Positions 40,265-51,400 of a stretch of DNA of 64,000 bases are shown in pieces. The translations under genes and the position numbers were made by a program. Under the pieces are notes generated by a model. It was not told where the DNA came from. It worked only from the letters and a program-made list of their open reading frames with translations, and ran no database searches. The stretch spans positions 1,822,722 through 1,886,721 of the forward strand of contig OY101121.1 in the NCBI GenBank assembly GCA_956465555.1. Direction: 5' to 3'. The DNA is from Nitzschia sp. pyKryTriq1 (lineage: Eukaryota; Bacillariophyta; Bacillariophyceae; Bacillariales; Bacillariaceae). How positions within the stretch are numbered: the first letter of the stretch is position 1; each line of letters opens with the position of its first letter.

Positions 40265-42703
40265 ATGTGGGCCAATACTCTTGTGAAAAAGTCGGGGCGT
40301 CCGTTCGTTCGGGCGGTCCCCGTCAACAATCTGGCATCATCACTGGGTAGCTTCGACACTAGTAGCCGAAGTTTTTCTTCGGACGATGCACGGGGCAAGC
40401 ACTCCCCGTTCGGCAGCGGCGGTGGCAGAGGAGGAGGAGGACGAGGACAAGGTGGCCACGGTGGAAGAGGAGATGGAGATCGCGGAAACCAAATGAATCA
40501 CCAGCAAAATCACGGTCGGCGCCCCAACAAGCCCAATTACGCAAAAGAATTCTTGGATCCAGCTGCGCGTGGGGAGCTGAAGCATCATAGATCCCCTGTT
40601 CCGAAAACAACTGGCAAAAAAGCGAAGGGCCATGCTGTGCGTGGAGCCGATGCTCCGTTGCCCAAAGAAGACGAGGAGGAACTTGACTTTCTGGAGATGG
40701 AAGAAGTACGAGATTTCACCATGGAGAAACAAGATGGTATTGCACAAAAGACAGGTACTGTTTCTGGTAACGGTCCTATGGAGCAACTCACCCCATTGGA
40801 GAAGCAGAAGATCGATGATTTCTTGCAAGATTACCAGCTTCTGATAAATTCTGACCAAGAGGAGCAGTACTACTGGAACGAACGCGATTATGATATTTCT
40901 GAGGATGTCAAGCGAGCTGAGGTTTTCGAACGCCTTCAAGCTGAGGCAACCCGCGATGCCGATGGGAATTTGGTTGTGGAGGTCGATGATGAAACCTTTG
41001 CTTTGTTCGACGGGATTTCCGAAGAATCTGCCCAAGGCGAGAGGCGCAACGATCAAAACCGACAACCTGGATCGCCTGCAGATGACCCAGTATTTCAATT
41101 CGTTACTGAGGCTATGGGCGTACAGGGTGCTGACAAGCCTCCACCGGATGATTATGACAGAGTGCTTCCCCTGCAGCTTTCGGGGCCGACCATTTATGAT
41201 TTCGTAGAGTCCATGATGAACCACCCGTCGAAGTATGGGGAAGTCCGATGGGATGCACCCAACGAAGAGCGTGACAGAGAGCCACTTGCAGAGCTCCCTC
41301 CCAATCGACGAAATCCTTCAATTGAGTTTGTTGAGGCACACAAACGATTCATGTATGTATGGGGACTTCCTCCACTCCTCATGGGCGATGAACCTTTCGA
41401 TTTGGACAATCCTATACACTGCATGGAAATACAAAAGCTGGTCGGTAGTTGCTTCGATGTCCCTCTAGAGCAAGTCAGCGTGGCAAGTCCCAGCTCGGCC
41501 TTTGTAGGCTTCACCTCCATTGAGGACCAAAAGTTTGCAATTGCCGTCGGTCCTATGTCCAAGACAATTGAAAGCCCGGTCGTCATTTCCAAGTATGAGC
41601 CATCTGAGAATTTCGCTCTGGCCAAGGAACACCCTGATGCCTTGGTCCTCTTGGAGAATCTACCGCTAGGTTTGACACCCACGCTCATGGCAACGTCCTT
41701 GTTTCCCTCCGGAACGGAGGTAGGCGCAGTCTACGGCACAATGTCCTCACGTGATATTGTTATGCTGTCACCAAATTCAGCTGTTATTGGTATGCAATCG
41801 GCCGAGGCAGCAGAAAACGCCATTTCCTCCGCTTTGGTCAAGGAACGTTTAGCCGAAATTGGACAGCATCAAATCCGCTACAGCAAGGCTCGGCGGGAAC
41901 TAGGCTACACTGGTACCCATGGCGGTCCCGACGGGACAGAGCCGTTGCGGAAATTGGGATCAAAGTTGATTGTTGACGGTGACATGCCGACTAAGGCCCT
42001 GTTCACGTCGCACGCGAGTACTTTGTTTTTGCGAAACTTGGACCCAACTGTCACCAAGCAGGATATTGCCGAATACTTCCAACCATTTTGCTCTGTAGCA
42101 CGGGACGTGCAGGGTTCCGCTGAATTCGTGACCTGCCGCGAGGGACTACCCACAGGTCGTGCCTTTGTTGGTTTTGACGAACTTGAAGAAGCAGAGGCAG
42201 CACTTAAGGCCTTGAGTCAAGGAGGAGGCCGGCTGGTCGGTCTGGGTCCCAACACAGTTATTGCCAAACAGGTCAAGGAACGAATGAAGAGGGATCTTCG
42301 CGAGAAACGCCCGACGCGATCCGAAGACGATCTGCTGGACAGTTTGAACAACTGGCAACAGCACGTTGACCCTGAGGACCTTAAGGAATTGTTGGATCAT
42401 GACATTAGCATCGAGGCTCTTGATGAGGCATTCCGCACTATTCGCTACAACAATACCACATTCGCCAGCATGGACCAAGCGATGAGACGTGAGACGGTGA
42501 ATCCCGACAAGATGACTGGTGGCATGTACAAAGAGCTTGTTCAGACATATATTGCTACTTTGAAAGAGTGCTTGACGACACCAGAAAATCCCGGGCCGAT
42601 CTACGAAAGTATTCACTTCCCAGATGAAGAACTCGACACTGAAATCTTCGAGCGAGAACCGGCAAGGCAAGAAGAGCTACGAAAACGTCGGGAAGTACCG
42701 TGA
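40265..42703 (+). CDS. RRM RNA-binding protein with mitochondrial-type N-terminus
   Basis: Single exon, 812 aa, ATG at 40265. The first 40 residues (MWANTLVKKSGRPFVRAVPV) are basic and hydroxylated without acidic residues, like a mitochondrial presequence. A GGRGGGGRGQGGHGGRG tract follows. Two RRM-like units are seen: one around residues 363-440 (FMYVWGLPPLL ... SAFVGFTSIEDQKFAIAVG) and a clearer one around 583-670 (TLFLRNLDPTVTKQDIAEYF, GRAFVGFDELEEAEAALKAL). Other parts (PLEKQKIDDFLQDYQLL, EDLKELLDHDISIEALDEAF) are helical and unassigned. A role in organellar RNA processing or translation is inferred from the presequence and RRMs. I do not recognise an exact ortholog. Confidence 0.72.
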   Translation: MWANTLVKKSGRPFVRAVPVNNLASSLGSFDTSSRSFSSDDARGKHSPFGSGGGRGGGGRGQGGHGGRGDGDRGNQMNHQQNHGRRPNKPNYAKEFLDPAARGELKHHRSPVPKTTGKKAKGHAVRGADAPLPKEDEEELDFLEMEEVRDFTMEKQDGIAQKTGTVSGNGPMEQLTPLEKQKIDDFLQDYQLLINSDQEEQYYWNERDYDISEDVKRAEVFERLQAEATRDADGNLVVEVDDETFALFDGISEESAQGERRNDQNRQPGSPADDPVFQFVTEAMGVQGADKPPPDDYDRVLPLQLSGPTIYDFVESMMNHPSKYGEVRWDAPNEERDREPLAELPPNRRNPSIEFVEAHKRFMYVWGLPPLLMGDEPFDLDNPIHCMEIQKLVGSCFDVPLEQVSVASPSSAFVGFTSIEDQKFAIAVGPMSKTIESPVVISKYEPSENFALAKEHPDALVLLENLPLGLTPTLMATSLFPSGTEVGAVYGTMSSRDIVMLSPNSAVIGMQSAEAAENAISSALVKERLAEIGQHQIRYSKARRELGYTGTHGGPDGTEPLRKLGSKLIVDGDMPTKALFTSHASTLFLRNLDPTVTKQDIAEYFQPFCSVARDVQGSAEFVTCREGLPTGRAFVGFDELEEAEAALKALSQGGGRLVGLGPNTVIAKQVKERMKRDLREKRPTRSEDDLLDSLNNWQQHVDPEDLKELLDHDISIEALDEAFRTIRYNNTTFASMDQAMRRETVNPDKMTGGMYKELVQTYIATLKECLTTPENPGPIYESIHFPDEELDTEIFEREPARQEELRKRREVP

Positions 42704-43073
42704 TAGTAACCGAGATACAACCAAATATGAAAGACCTTGGGCAACTATACTTCCTGTTTGATGATCTAGCTAATACTTCTACAGTACTACTAAAGCTACT
42801 GTAGATCGACATAATTTGTGAAGGACAGAGACAATCGCAGATGCAATCTACTCCAAATCACCTGCACGCCTCTTGCTCTCCAGGGTTACCGGTAAAAGTA
42901 GTCTTCGCTCTTTCTTCAGGAGTGGTCGGGTTGGTCAAAACGTTTCAGTTGTGTTGACGGCCAGACTACTGCCAACACAACCACAAATAAAAAATTCGAA
43001 AATAAATAATCTGACATTATTTTTCATTCTTATTCTTCAAGTGTTTCGAAAAAGGAACGACGGTGTTATTATA
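42704..43073. other. Spacer before the DNA methyltransferase
   Basis: 370 bp. The methyltransferase frame is open back to about 42873 but without ATG, so this may contain 5' UTR or an unrecognised exon. Confidence 0.4.
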
Positions 43074-44705
43074 ATGAGTGTTTCGTTGGACAAGGGGGGA
43101 GACGTAAGTATGATTGCGTCTCCAGTTTGCAATGAGGTGACTGCTGAAAGAAAAACGAGTGCAAGCAAATTTCATTCTGCCCGAGAAACCGAAGATATCT
43201 TGGCCGTCCCTAGAATCTGGACCAAGAAAGCTTACCAGTTGCTGATAGAATATAATGCCGTACCTCGACCGTGGCACTTTGAAGGAAGATGGGGAAGCCG
43301 CACGCATAAAGTCGATGACGAAAGAATGGGGTTTCCAATAATATCGCGGCGGAACTTGGAAGAAAAAGCCTTGGAGCATCCCGCTATCCAAGAACTCTTG
43401 GCCGTCGAAGGAGTCAGTATTTTGACCGACCAACCTTTTGTCGTCTCGCATCGAGCCAAGGATCCTGTCTTTATCGATGCAACAATTCATCCAGAGAGAG
43501 CAAGGCGGGCGCAGAATCCCCAAACTACTACTGAAACCGTCTCGCAGGTCTTCCCACGTGACTCCTCCAAGGAACCTCCACTATTCACATATGCAGAACT
43601 TTTTGCTGGCATCGGAGGCTTTGGGGTCGCCTTGGAAGCACTTGGTGGACAATGTATCTTCGTTTCGGAGCTTGAAGAACAATGTCGTGAAACCTACATG
43701 GCCAACTTTGACACTCCACATCAACACATCCATGGCGACATTTATCAAGTAAAAGATTCACAGTTTCCAGAGCCTGGTTCTTTAGACTTGCTGGTTGGTG
43801 GCTTTCCATGTCAGCCTTTCTCAAGCATGTCCACTCAACCTGGAATGGAATGCGAGACGGGCCGAGGATTGTTGTTTCAGGAAATCGTTCGTGTGCTCAA
43901 AATCAGCAAGCCGAAGGCATTCCTGTTGGAAAATGTACCCGGGCTCTATGGAATGCAGGAAACCTTTGAATTCATTGTTCGTGCGTTTGAAGACCCTGGG
44001 TATCGTGTTGTGACAGAAGTTTGCTCCTCTCGAGGTCTGACTGCGACCAGTCGAAAGAGACTTTTCTTTGTAGGTCTACGAAATGACCTGGTGGATCATT
44101 CCTCCCCGACCGACAACACGCGACAAGACATTTTCGAGTTCCCTTTTGTACCCGACTTGCGGATCAAATCCGAGAATATCATGGATTATGATGAATTACC
44201 GCCTGAGGAACTTGCTATTCTGCGCTTGGTTGATGAGACTATGGACAGATTAGTGAACTCGGGCCGATGGCGATCCCACAGCTTGGCATGGCCCAATCGG
44301 CCATGCGACACTATAACGTCTCACTATGGAAATGCAGTCGGACGCGGAGAATCTCAACTAGTTCCTTCCTGTGCTCCCCACCATCCTCGCCGTTTTTCGA
44401 TCCGAGAGTGTGCTCGATTGATGGGATTTCCTAACAGTTATCGCCTGGTTCCCCAAAAATCAACGCAGGGCGACATGGCCTACCGAAAGCTCCACTATCG
44501 CATGTTTGGCAACGCGGTATGCCCTCCTCTTATTGCTGCGTTGGCAGGAGCTGTTCTACATCACTGCCGAATTCCAGATTCAGGGGAATCAATAGACTGG
44601 ACTGAAAAGGGCACGTTGACCGCGAAAGCTTTATCAAAGGCTGCGACAAGGTCGGAGCCTGCCTCTCTTCCAATGGGCTGTCTAGTTTTGAATGGAGGAA
44701 ATTGA
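43074..44705 (+). CDS. Cytosine-5 DNA methyltransferase, prokaryote (Dcm)-like architecture
   Basis: 543 aa from the ATG at 43074. The catalytic domain carries the ordered C5-MTase motifs: I YAELFAGIGGFGVALEALGG (AdoMet), IV GGFPCQPFSSM with catalytic Cys246, VI LLENVPGLYGM, VIII SRGLTATSRKRLFFVGL, a short target-recognition region with RPCDTITSHYGNAVGRGES, IX RFSIRECARLMGFPNSY and X YRMFGNAVCPPLIAALAG. The N-terminal 165 residues (EDILAVPRIWTKKAYQLLIE, YNAVPRPWHFEGRWGSR) have no domain I recognise. There is no BAH, PWWP, bromo, SNF2 or UBA region, unlike DNMT1, 3 or 5, and no CFT motif of DNMT2. It methylates the C5 position of cytosine in DNA if active. Diatoms are known to carry bacterial-like DNMTs. 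Upstream in-frame codons lack an ATG. Confidence 0.88.
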   Translation: MSVSLDKGGDVSMIASPVCNEVTAERKTSASKFHSARETEDILAVPRIWTKKAYQLLIEYNAVPRPWHFEGRWGSRTHKVDDERMGFPIISRRNLEEKALEHPAIQELLAVEGVSILTDQPFVVSHRAKDPVFIDATIHPERARRAQNPQTTTETVSQVFPRDSSKEPPLFTYAELFAGIGGFGVALEALGGQCIFVSELEEQCRETYMANFDTPHQHIHGDIYQVKDSQFPEPGSLDLLVGGFPCQPFSSMSTQPGMECETGRGLLFQEIVRVLKISKPKAFLLENVPGLYGMQETFEFIVRAFEDPGYRVVTEVCSSRGLTATSRKRLFFVGLRNDLVDHSSPTDNTRQDIFEFPFVPDLRIKSENIMDYDELPPEELAILRLVDETMDRLVNSGRWRSHSLAWPNRPCDTITSHYGNAVGRGESQLVPSCAPHHPRRFSIRECARLMGFPNSYRLVPQKSTQGDMAYRKLHYRMFGNAVCPPLIAALAGAVLHHCRIPDSGESIDWTEKGTLTAKALSKAATRSEPASLPMGCLVLNGGN

Positions 44706-45750
44706 CAATCTAAAGGAGCGAGACGTCTTCAATGAGATGATGGTCAACTTCAGCGAGCTACAATGGGGAATCAGCACCTCTGATGGCGTTCGTGGAGTTC
44801 AAACAAAGCAACCTTATCCTTCTGCTACACCACAAACTCGAGACTAGGGAGACGATGAGTGCTACAGCAATAAACGACCACAGCAAGAGGAAGAAATTGC
44901 GGACGAAGAATTTGTGGACGAAGAGGTGCTTCAGGAGCCAACCAACGATATCCAAGGGCAAACTGTCGTCAAAGTATCCGAAGAAATCGATCACGAGGAA
45001 GGACTCCAAGCACTGTTGCAAAGTGAATATACTAAAACAAATCTGGAACGCAACACAATTGAAATTTTTGAAGATGAAGACGAAACCGAGACAAACGGCT
45101 TCACCATGGTGCAGAAAGATGATTATTCAGTTCCATCGGATGAAGATGAAGAAATGGGGATCTGAGATGCATTGGATCAAGACCGCGAGATGAAGCAAGC
45201 AACAAGAGCATCTCCTTCGACCGGGCTCCATCCCTTTCATGGTAGGTGGGGGAGTAGAGGCTACTCTTGTGTTTTTGTTGGACGATGATGAGACCCCAAA
45301 GGGGACCCAGACATCAGCTATGGATGATATCAACCTAGACAGTTGCGACTTCTCGGATTCCGCGATGCCTCGTGTTGTTGACCAATGCCGGTAAGATGGC
45401 GAAATCACAATCATTCCCATTGACGTAAGACATGGATACCAGCTTCACCCTCAAGACTTGATTTCTCGGCTATATCAGGAGTATGATGAACCCATCGGTT
45501 CATGCACCGTTCGCAACCAAGCACTTTGAACTTGTTTGGCTGTCTACTGCGAACGACTATGAGTTCAGCGAGTCCGCTAGAAGGGAGCGATATGCACTTG
45601 CGAGCCTTTTCATTTTGGCACAGAAGGCGAGTCATGGGCTCAGTCGGACAACTGGGTTTGGTTCGGAGTCACGTGCATCGCATACAAGAACAGCGGGACT
45701 ATTACTATTGCGACAAAGACCAGCAAAACTAGTACTTGTACTGTACTATA
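44692..45750 (+). pseudogene. Broken leucine-rich-repeat protein gene (N-terminal half)
   Basis: Coding-like blocks follow one another with stops and frame changes. An ATG at 44692, overlapping the methyltransferase end, opens MEEIDNLKERDVFNE and stops at a TAG near 44848. The same frame continues DDECYSNKRPQQEEEIADEE to GFTMVQKDDYSVPSDEDEEM and stops at 45165. Later come ETPKGTQTSAMDDINLDS, a TAA, DGEITIIPIDVRHGYQLHPQ and DLISRLYQEYDEPIGSCTV, a frameshift, LVWLSTANDYEFSESARR and ERYALASLFILAQK, a second frameshift, and GESWAQSDNWVWFGVTC with NSGTITIATK. The RERYALAxLY ... W ... WxGVTC block is the cap before the LRRs in diatom LRR proteins. No LRR array follows: the gene breaks off into GTACTGTACTATACTGTACG repeats at 45735. 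Confidence 0.68.
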
Positions 45751-47088
45751 CTGTACGTTACGAATGCTTGACGAAGGAGGATACGATAGCAACCGCACCG
45801 CCGACGACGAAAAGAACAGAAACGAAGAACGTATCTCAACAAACGACCACATCGTTCGCGGAAAACAGTGAAACATCATACTCCGGTACCAATCAAAGAC
45901 TACTATTAAAATAGAGCTTTATTTCTATCATTGTTCCATCGTCAAAGACTTCCGACACCCCCGTCAGTATAGAAAGTGGCACACCGCCAAACCAACTTAC
46001 CCGCGTGATGATCAAGTCAATGGTCGAGCCCCTCTGCCATGGCATGTGTTTGTCGTCAGTAGATTTTTATTGTGGCTGCACGAACCGCACCATTTCTGAT
46101 GCGGGTCCATGGGGGGACGTAAATTAGCGGAATACGAGCTGTTCGGACGGGGCTGTGGGCAACCCAAAACTGTCCGGCTCTCAACGCGCCTTCTCCGGAA
46201 CCCCAAACCGGCTCCTCCCACATCAAACGACGTGACAAAGTCGCTCGATGCTAAAACGGGAATCTTTCAACTTTACCACAATTTCTACTATACACAGCAC
46301 GGAAGGGAGGCTCACTCTCAGAGACACGATCAACACGCGGGTGGGCTGGTCCAGCGGCGCGGCAACCTCAATTCCAACGGGGGTGACGAAATCGACCGAA
46401 GTCAAAATAATGACCGCAAAATGAGCGGAAAAGTGAGGACGATGCGCGGGCTTTCTGTCGAGTTCGGATCGATCCAAGATCAACTGTAACGGTATTTTGT
46501 CTACTGCGGAGCGTAGGATTGAACGAAGGTGGTGATCGTTTCTCGTCGAAATTGCAAACGACCGCGGCAACGGTGTTCGGGGGGCCAAATGTACGGGCGG
46601 ACGTAGAAAGAGAACGGTGTCGCAAGTCGTTTTTCTTCAAATTCGGACATCTTGCACATGGTTCAATGCAACGGCGAGAGGGTGGAGTATGTAGCACTTT
46701 TACTGCTACTGCATCATGTGTTCCAAGGAAGAAACCGATGCTTTTGAGATGCTTTTGAGTTCGACACGGATCAAAGTTGAGCGATTTTGAAAAATCGGTC
46801 GATTCACATTCTGTTTTGTATATCGGCGCTTGTGCTCTTCGTACGCGTCGGAATCGCACGCCTGTCCCCCATCTCCCGCCCAGCGATGATGTGCGATTTG
46901 TACTCGTACATACGGTACAAGTAGTGTAGGCGGTAGTGCGAGATGAGTTTTGAAGTTGTTGCGTAGTTGCATTGCAATTTGCAATTCGGGAGCGTTGCCG
47001 GGAGATGATGAATTATCACTGATGACACAAGACACAAGAATGCAATGTGCTTTTCATGCAATTGCATGATCCATTCCTACCGAGAACA
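45751..47088. other. Intergenic, no gene supported
   Basis: Several overlapping ORFs of 60-160 codons exist on both strands (largest 46368-46859, minus), all without domains and mutually conflicting. I see no reliable gene. Confidence 0.45.
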
Positions 47089-47364
47089 ATGATGGGCGAA
47101 ACTCCTAGTCGTCGTCGACGCCGTGCTGGAACCCAACAAGTCTCCTCCCCAGGACCGGCGGATATTGTTGCCCCAGGATCCGCAGAGAAGAAGGACCCAT
47201 CGAACAATGAATACTACTACGATGATGATTCAGATTCGGAAAGCAAAGGCGAACGAAGCTCTCATGACAAAACACAAGATTTGAGCCGATACCGAAGAGA
47301 GACGACCGATGGATCTCATAAGATCATCAAGTCGATAACCGATATCGCAACTTCGGATTTCTAG
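47089..47364 (+). CDS. Hypothetical acidic/basic disordered protein, 91 aa
   Basis: It opens with two ATG codons (47089, 47092) and MMGETPSRRRRRAGTQQVSS, then DPSNNEYYYDDDSDSESKGE, and ends RRETTDGSHKIIKSITDIAT, SDF and a stop. It looks like the disordered N-terminus of a larger protein. Its last 25 codons are the most diverged copy of a segment repeated twice more downstream (47659-47733 and 47837-47911), each time also ending in SDF or SEF plus TAG. Whether it is expressed is unknown; it may be a gene fragment carried by the duplication. Confidence 0.35.
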   Translation: MMGETPSRRRRRAGTQQVSSPGPADIVAPGSAEKKDPSNNEYYYDDDSDSESKGERSSHDKTQDLSRYRRETTDGSHKIIKSITDIATSDF

Positions 47365-47370
47365 TTTAAT

Positions 47371-48130
47371 TAGCTTTAAAAACCCGCCCGCCATCCCTTT
47401 ACACCTTGACGAGAACGAGGCAAGGAGATGTACCCAAGGGTATCCCCGAGAGAGGACGATCTTGCTACGCAAATCGAAATCGATCAGGGGCATAGGCCAA
47501 CGAATTATCCCACTACCAAGTACTATACCATCGGTCTACAGTGTCCGAGAGAGTTGAGGGTTTGTTGGCGCCCGTGCCAGAGGTGATCCTGGCCACCCCC
47601 AACGAACGAAGGACAGACAAGAAGTCGAACGAACACCCAAACCCGAAACCGATACCAAGAGAGACGACCGATGAACCTCATAAGATCATCGAGTCAACCT
47701 CGGTATCGCAAATCCCAACTTCGGAATTCTAGATTAGAGAGTTGAGGGTTTGTTGGCGCCTGCGCCATGGCCACCCCCAACGAACGAAGGACAGACAAGA
47801 AGTCGAACGAACACCCAAACCCGAAACCGATACCAAGAGAGACGACCGATGAACCTCATAAGATCATCGAGTCAACCTCGGTATCGCAAATCCCAACTTC
47901 GGAATTCTAGATTAATTAGCTTTAAAAACCCGCCCGCCATCCCTTCACACCTTGACAAGGACGAGGCAAGGAGATGTACCCAAGGGTATCCCCGAGAGAG
48001 GACGATCCTGCTACGCAAATCGGAATCGATCAGGGGCATAGGCCAACGAATTATTTCACTAACAGTACTATACCATCGGTCTACAGTGTCCGAGAGAGTT
48101 GAGGGTTTGTTGGCGCCTGCGCCAGCCGCT
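47371..48130 (+). repeat. Nested tandem duplication array X-Y-Y'-X'
   Basis: Module X (47371-47590, beginning TAGCTTTAAAAACCCGCCCG) recurs as X' at 47917-48130, a 546-bp step. Inside, module Y (47591-47736, beginning GGCCACCCCCAACGAACGAA) recurs at 47769-47914, a 178-bp step. The junction phrase GAGAGTTGAGGGTTTGTTGG occurs three times (about 47548, 47735, 48093). Copies differ by only a few bases, so the duplication is recent. Confidence 0.8.
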
Positions 48131-48204
48131 TGATTGAGTCAGTCGAGTGAGTCGTCGTCTGTCATTCGTCGTCGTCACTGCCCAACGCGCCGAAATTCAC
48201 AGTG

Positions 48205-48270
48205 GGTACCTGGTACTGTAGAGCCTACTGGTACCGGTACTGTAAGTGTACTGTACTGTACAGTACAGTG
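48205..48270. repeat. GTACTGTAC/GGTACC palindromic tract
   Basis: GGTACCTGGTACTGTAGAGC followed by GGTACCGGTACTGTAAGTG and TACTGTACTGTACAGTACAG gives nested palindromes over about 65 bases, upstream of SCC3. Confidence 0.65.
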
Positions 48271-48482
48271 GCCAGCACAGGGCGGTACACATTCTGCGTG
48301 GATTCTACGGAGACAAGATTTTTCTACTGTAGCCGGCCCGCGTTGTGGTTGGTTGTAGAGATCGGGTTGTGACCGCGAGGAGTGAGGAGTGGTGGCATTT
48401 CTGTTCGATAGCAAAATAACATCATTGACATTGCTTGCGAAGAGATCAATAAGAAAAGGAAGGTTCCTTTCATTGATTCAAC

Positions 48483-51400
48483 ATGGTGGTGCGTCGATCA
48501 TCTCGGGCTCGTCAACAGCCCAGGACATCCTACGATGCAGAGCTGAAACATCTCGCCGAGAAGAAAAACAAGTCGTCGCAAGATGATGATTCGGACTCGT
48601 AAGTTTCCACAGCATTGCTACAGTAGCACTCGTTCGTTCGTTCATTTTGGCGTGAAGTAATACTCACGGTTCCTTCCTTTTTCAGAGAAATGAGCGATAT
48701 CGAGAAGGAAGTAAAGGAAGCCATGCTGGAGGAAGACAGAGAAAATGACGATGGCGACATGGAGGACGACGAAGAAGAATTCAGTCCCAAAAAACCCAAG
48801 GCGGCCTCCCCACGCAAGACAAGCAAGGCAAAGTCGCAGCGCGCCGTCCAAGTCAAGGCAGGAGGATCCACAAAGGCGAAGAATTCAAGCAAGAAGGGGG
48901 GTGGTAGCAAGAACAAGCGTTCTGTCCAGGGTGCTCTGAATGCCCTAGCAAAGAAGGTACTGGATCCCTCGGAGACCCCCGAGACATCTCTGGTAGCGGC
49001 CTTGTTGGCCTCGAGCAAGCCGATTCCCGGCTTGGAGTCATCTTCCTCTTCCCCCGCTCGATCCAGCGCATTTGTATCGCATTCTCCCACCATATATACA
49101 CCGCAGTTGGAGGCGATTGCTCGTCGGCTTCTCCAGGAACACGAGCCGAATTCGATGCACATTCAAGTTTTGAACCTTTTGTTTCGGAGTGTTGGTGGCA
49201 GCATTGAGACAACCCTGAAGGACGGGACGGATCTCGAAGAAATGGACGATGCCGAGTGGGACGGCTTGGTGACCGAGGTAGTTCAAGTCATGCGAGACTC
49301 GGACACGGAGCTTTTGACGGTAGTTCCTGATGACAAGATGGGGACACGAGAGTATCGTGCGATCTACCAAGAGTTCTGGTATCGCTTGGGGATTGTCATT
49401 CTGTCCCACACGCCAGGAGCTGGTGCTGAAGACGAAGACGAGCTCGGGACCTCTCGCAAATTTTCCTCGAATCGATTTCAAGTGGAGTTGATGAGGGAAC
49501 TAGTGTCTCGAGTCACGGAGCTTGTGCTCGTGGGTCAACCTGATCTCCGAGCTGCTGCGACGACTGCGGTCTGGGAACTCGCGAAGGCCAGCACGGAACG
49601 CACAGTAGAGCTGACTGCAAAATTGGAAACGGCACAGCGGCAGTATGCTGCCAGCAAGGGACAATCGCGCAAGATGCAGGCACTTCAGCACTCGATGGAC
49701 TCTTGGAAACGCCACAAGGCCGAGTTGGAAGTAGTAGTTGATGAGTCCGTCGTCCAGGGTGTTTTCATTCACCGATACCGTGATAGCAATCCCTATATTC
49801 GTAAGGAGAGCTTGGATGCCTTGCGTCAGCTGATCTTGCTCCGTCCTGATATGTTTCTGAAAGGTAAGCTTCTACATATGTGTCGTGCTCGGGGTTTTGT
49901 AAGAGTTTGTTGACTGTCGGACTAATTCTTATTGACATCTTCGCAGACAAGTACTTGAAGTACATTGGTTGGATGGCTAGCGACAAGGAGGCGTGTGTTC
50001 GTTTGGCGGCGCTAAAAGGGTTGCTTGCCCCTTTCAAGTATAAGCAGGAGAAGCGCCCAGCCAGCTTGCAGTTCGAGTTGCAGTCCATGCAGAATGTGTG
50101 CACGAAATTCCTGCCCCGCATCGCAGAGTGTACAGACGATTCGCAATCGGTCGAGGTGCAAGAAGTCGCCATGGAACTCATCGTCAAGCTCACAAATGAG
50201 GGATTCATGGATGATTGGGACGACGATGAAGGGTGGGATCAACTCAACTTGAAGGCGCTTGATGCGAATAGCTCGCCAAGCGTGCGAAAGAACGCTCTAT
50301 ACTTGATTCTGGATCAGATTGATTGTTTTGACGATGGAGCTGGCAATGATGCTCGCTCTGTGGCGAGTGTTGCCACTCTCAGTGAAAGGCAACAGATTAT
50401 CCGAATCGATGCAATTGCGCGTTGGTACGTGTCGTGATGGGTTGATTGACTCCCTGCTACTATACTGCGGCGCACACCTGATTTCTATCTTTCTCCCAAT
50501 AGGATTGCGCATTTGTTGACTGATGGACCTATTGAAGTTGACAAGATCAAGATCGAATTGACGGATCACATTGTCCATTCCCTCCGAGAGATGCCGGAAC
50601 ATAAGAACTTGACAACAAGTTGGACTGCCATGCTCAAGGCAATTCGAAGTGAGAATCCGCAGCAAGATCGCCAAGAAAAGGAAGAAGTAGCCAAGACAGG
50701 AGTCTTGTTGCGGATTTTGGCGTGTGCGGCCAAGCTTGAAGTTGGACAGCTGGGAGAAGAAAGCAATAAGAAGCGCAAGCGAGAGAGTACGTCCTCGAAC
50801 CAAACACGGGAGGCTCTCTCGCAAGCTCTACTCAAATCCTTGCCTGGCTTGCTGACATCTTTCAAGACGGACCAGATGTCCATGCGCTCTTTGACCAAGC
50901 TTCCTCAGTATTTGCTTCCAGAAATCTACAGTCTGCCTACACGCAAGAGCGATTTCACTTCGCTTGTCAAGAATTTATGCGTTGCCTTTCTCGAATCGAC
51001 TGACCAAGAGGCACTGCAAGAAATCTCCGAGTCACTTTCGATCTTCGTTCAAGGTGATCACGCACGGGTTTCAGACGTCAAAGCACAATTGAAGCGAGTT
51101 TCGACGGCCCTGCAAGATAGATTGATGGAACTATTTGCTGAAAGCGACCCCAACAAGGAAACTTCCTCGACACCAAAGAAAGATAAGCGTAAGGGCAAAC
51201 GTCGATCTGATGCTAGCAGCAGTGCGGATGACTCTGAGGCTGTTTTCTCTAACTCCAAAGAGACCGACATGGAGCATTCAATCTGTATGTGCCTCACACG
51301 TTGGAAGATACTTTTGAAGCATGTCCCTCTCTCTTTCCTGTTTGACGAATCTGAGGACGACGACGAGGATGAAGTCGAAGGCTTCTGCAAGACTATCACC

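Noticed and set aside
46012-46860. Overlapping ORFs on both strands (up to 163 codons)
   Set aside because: They conflict with each other, lack domains and splice logic, and are Arg/Ser-rich in the way of chance translation.
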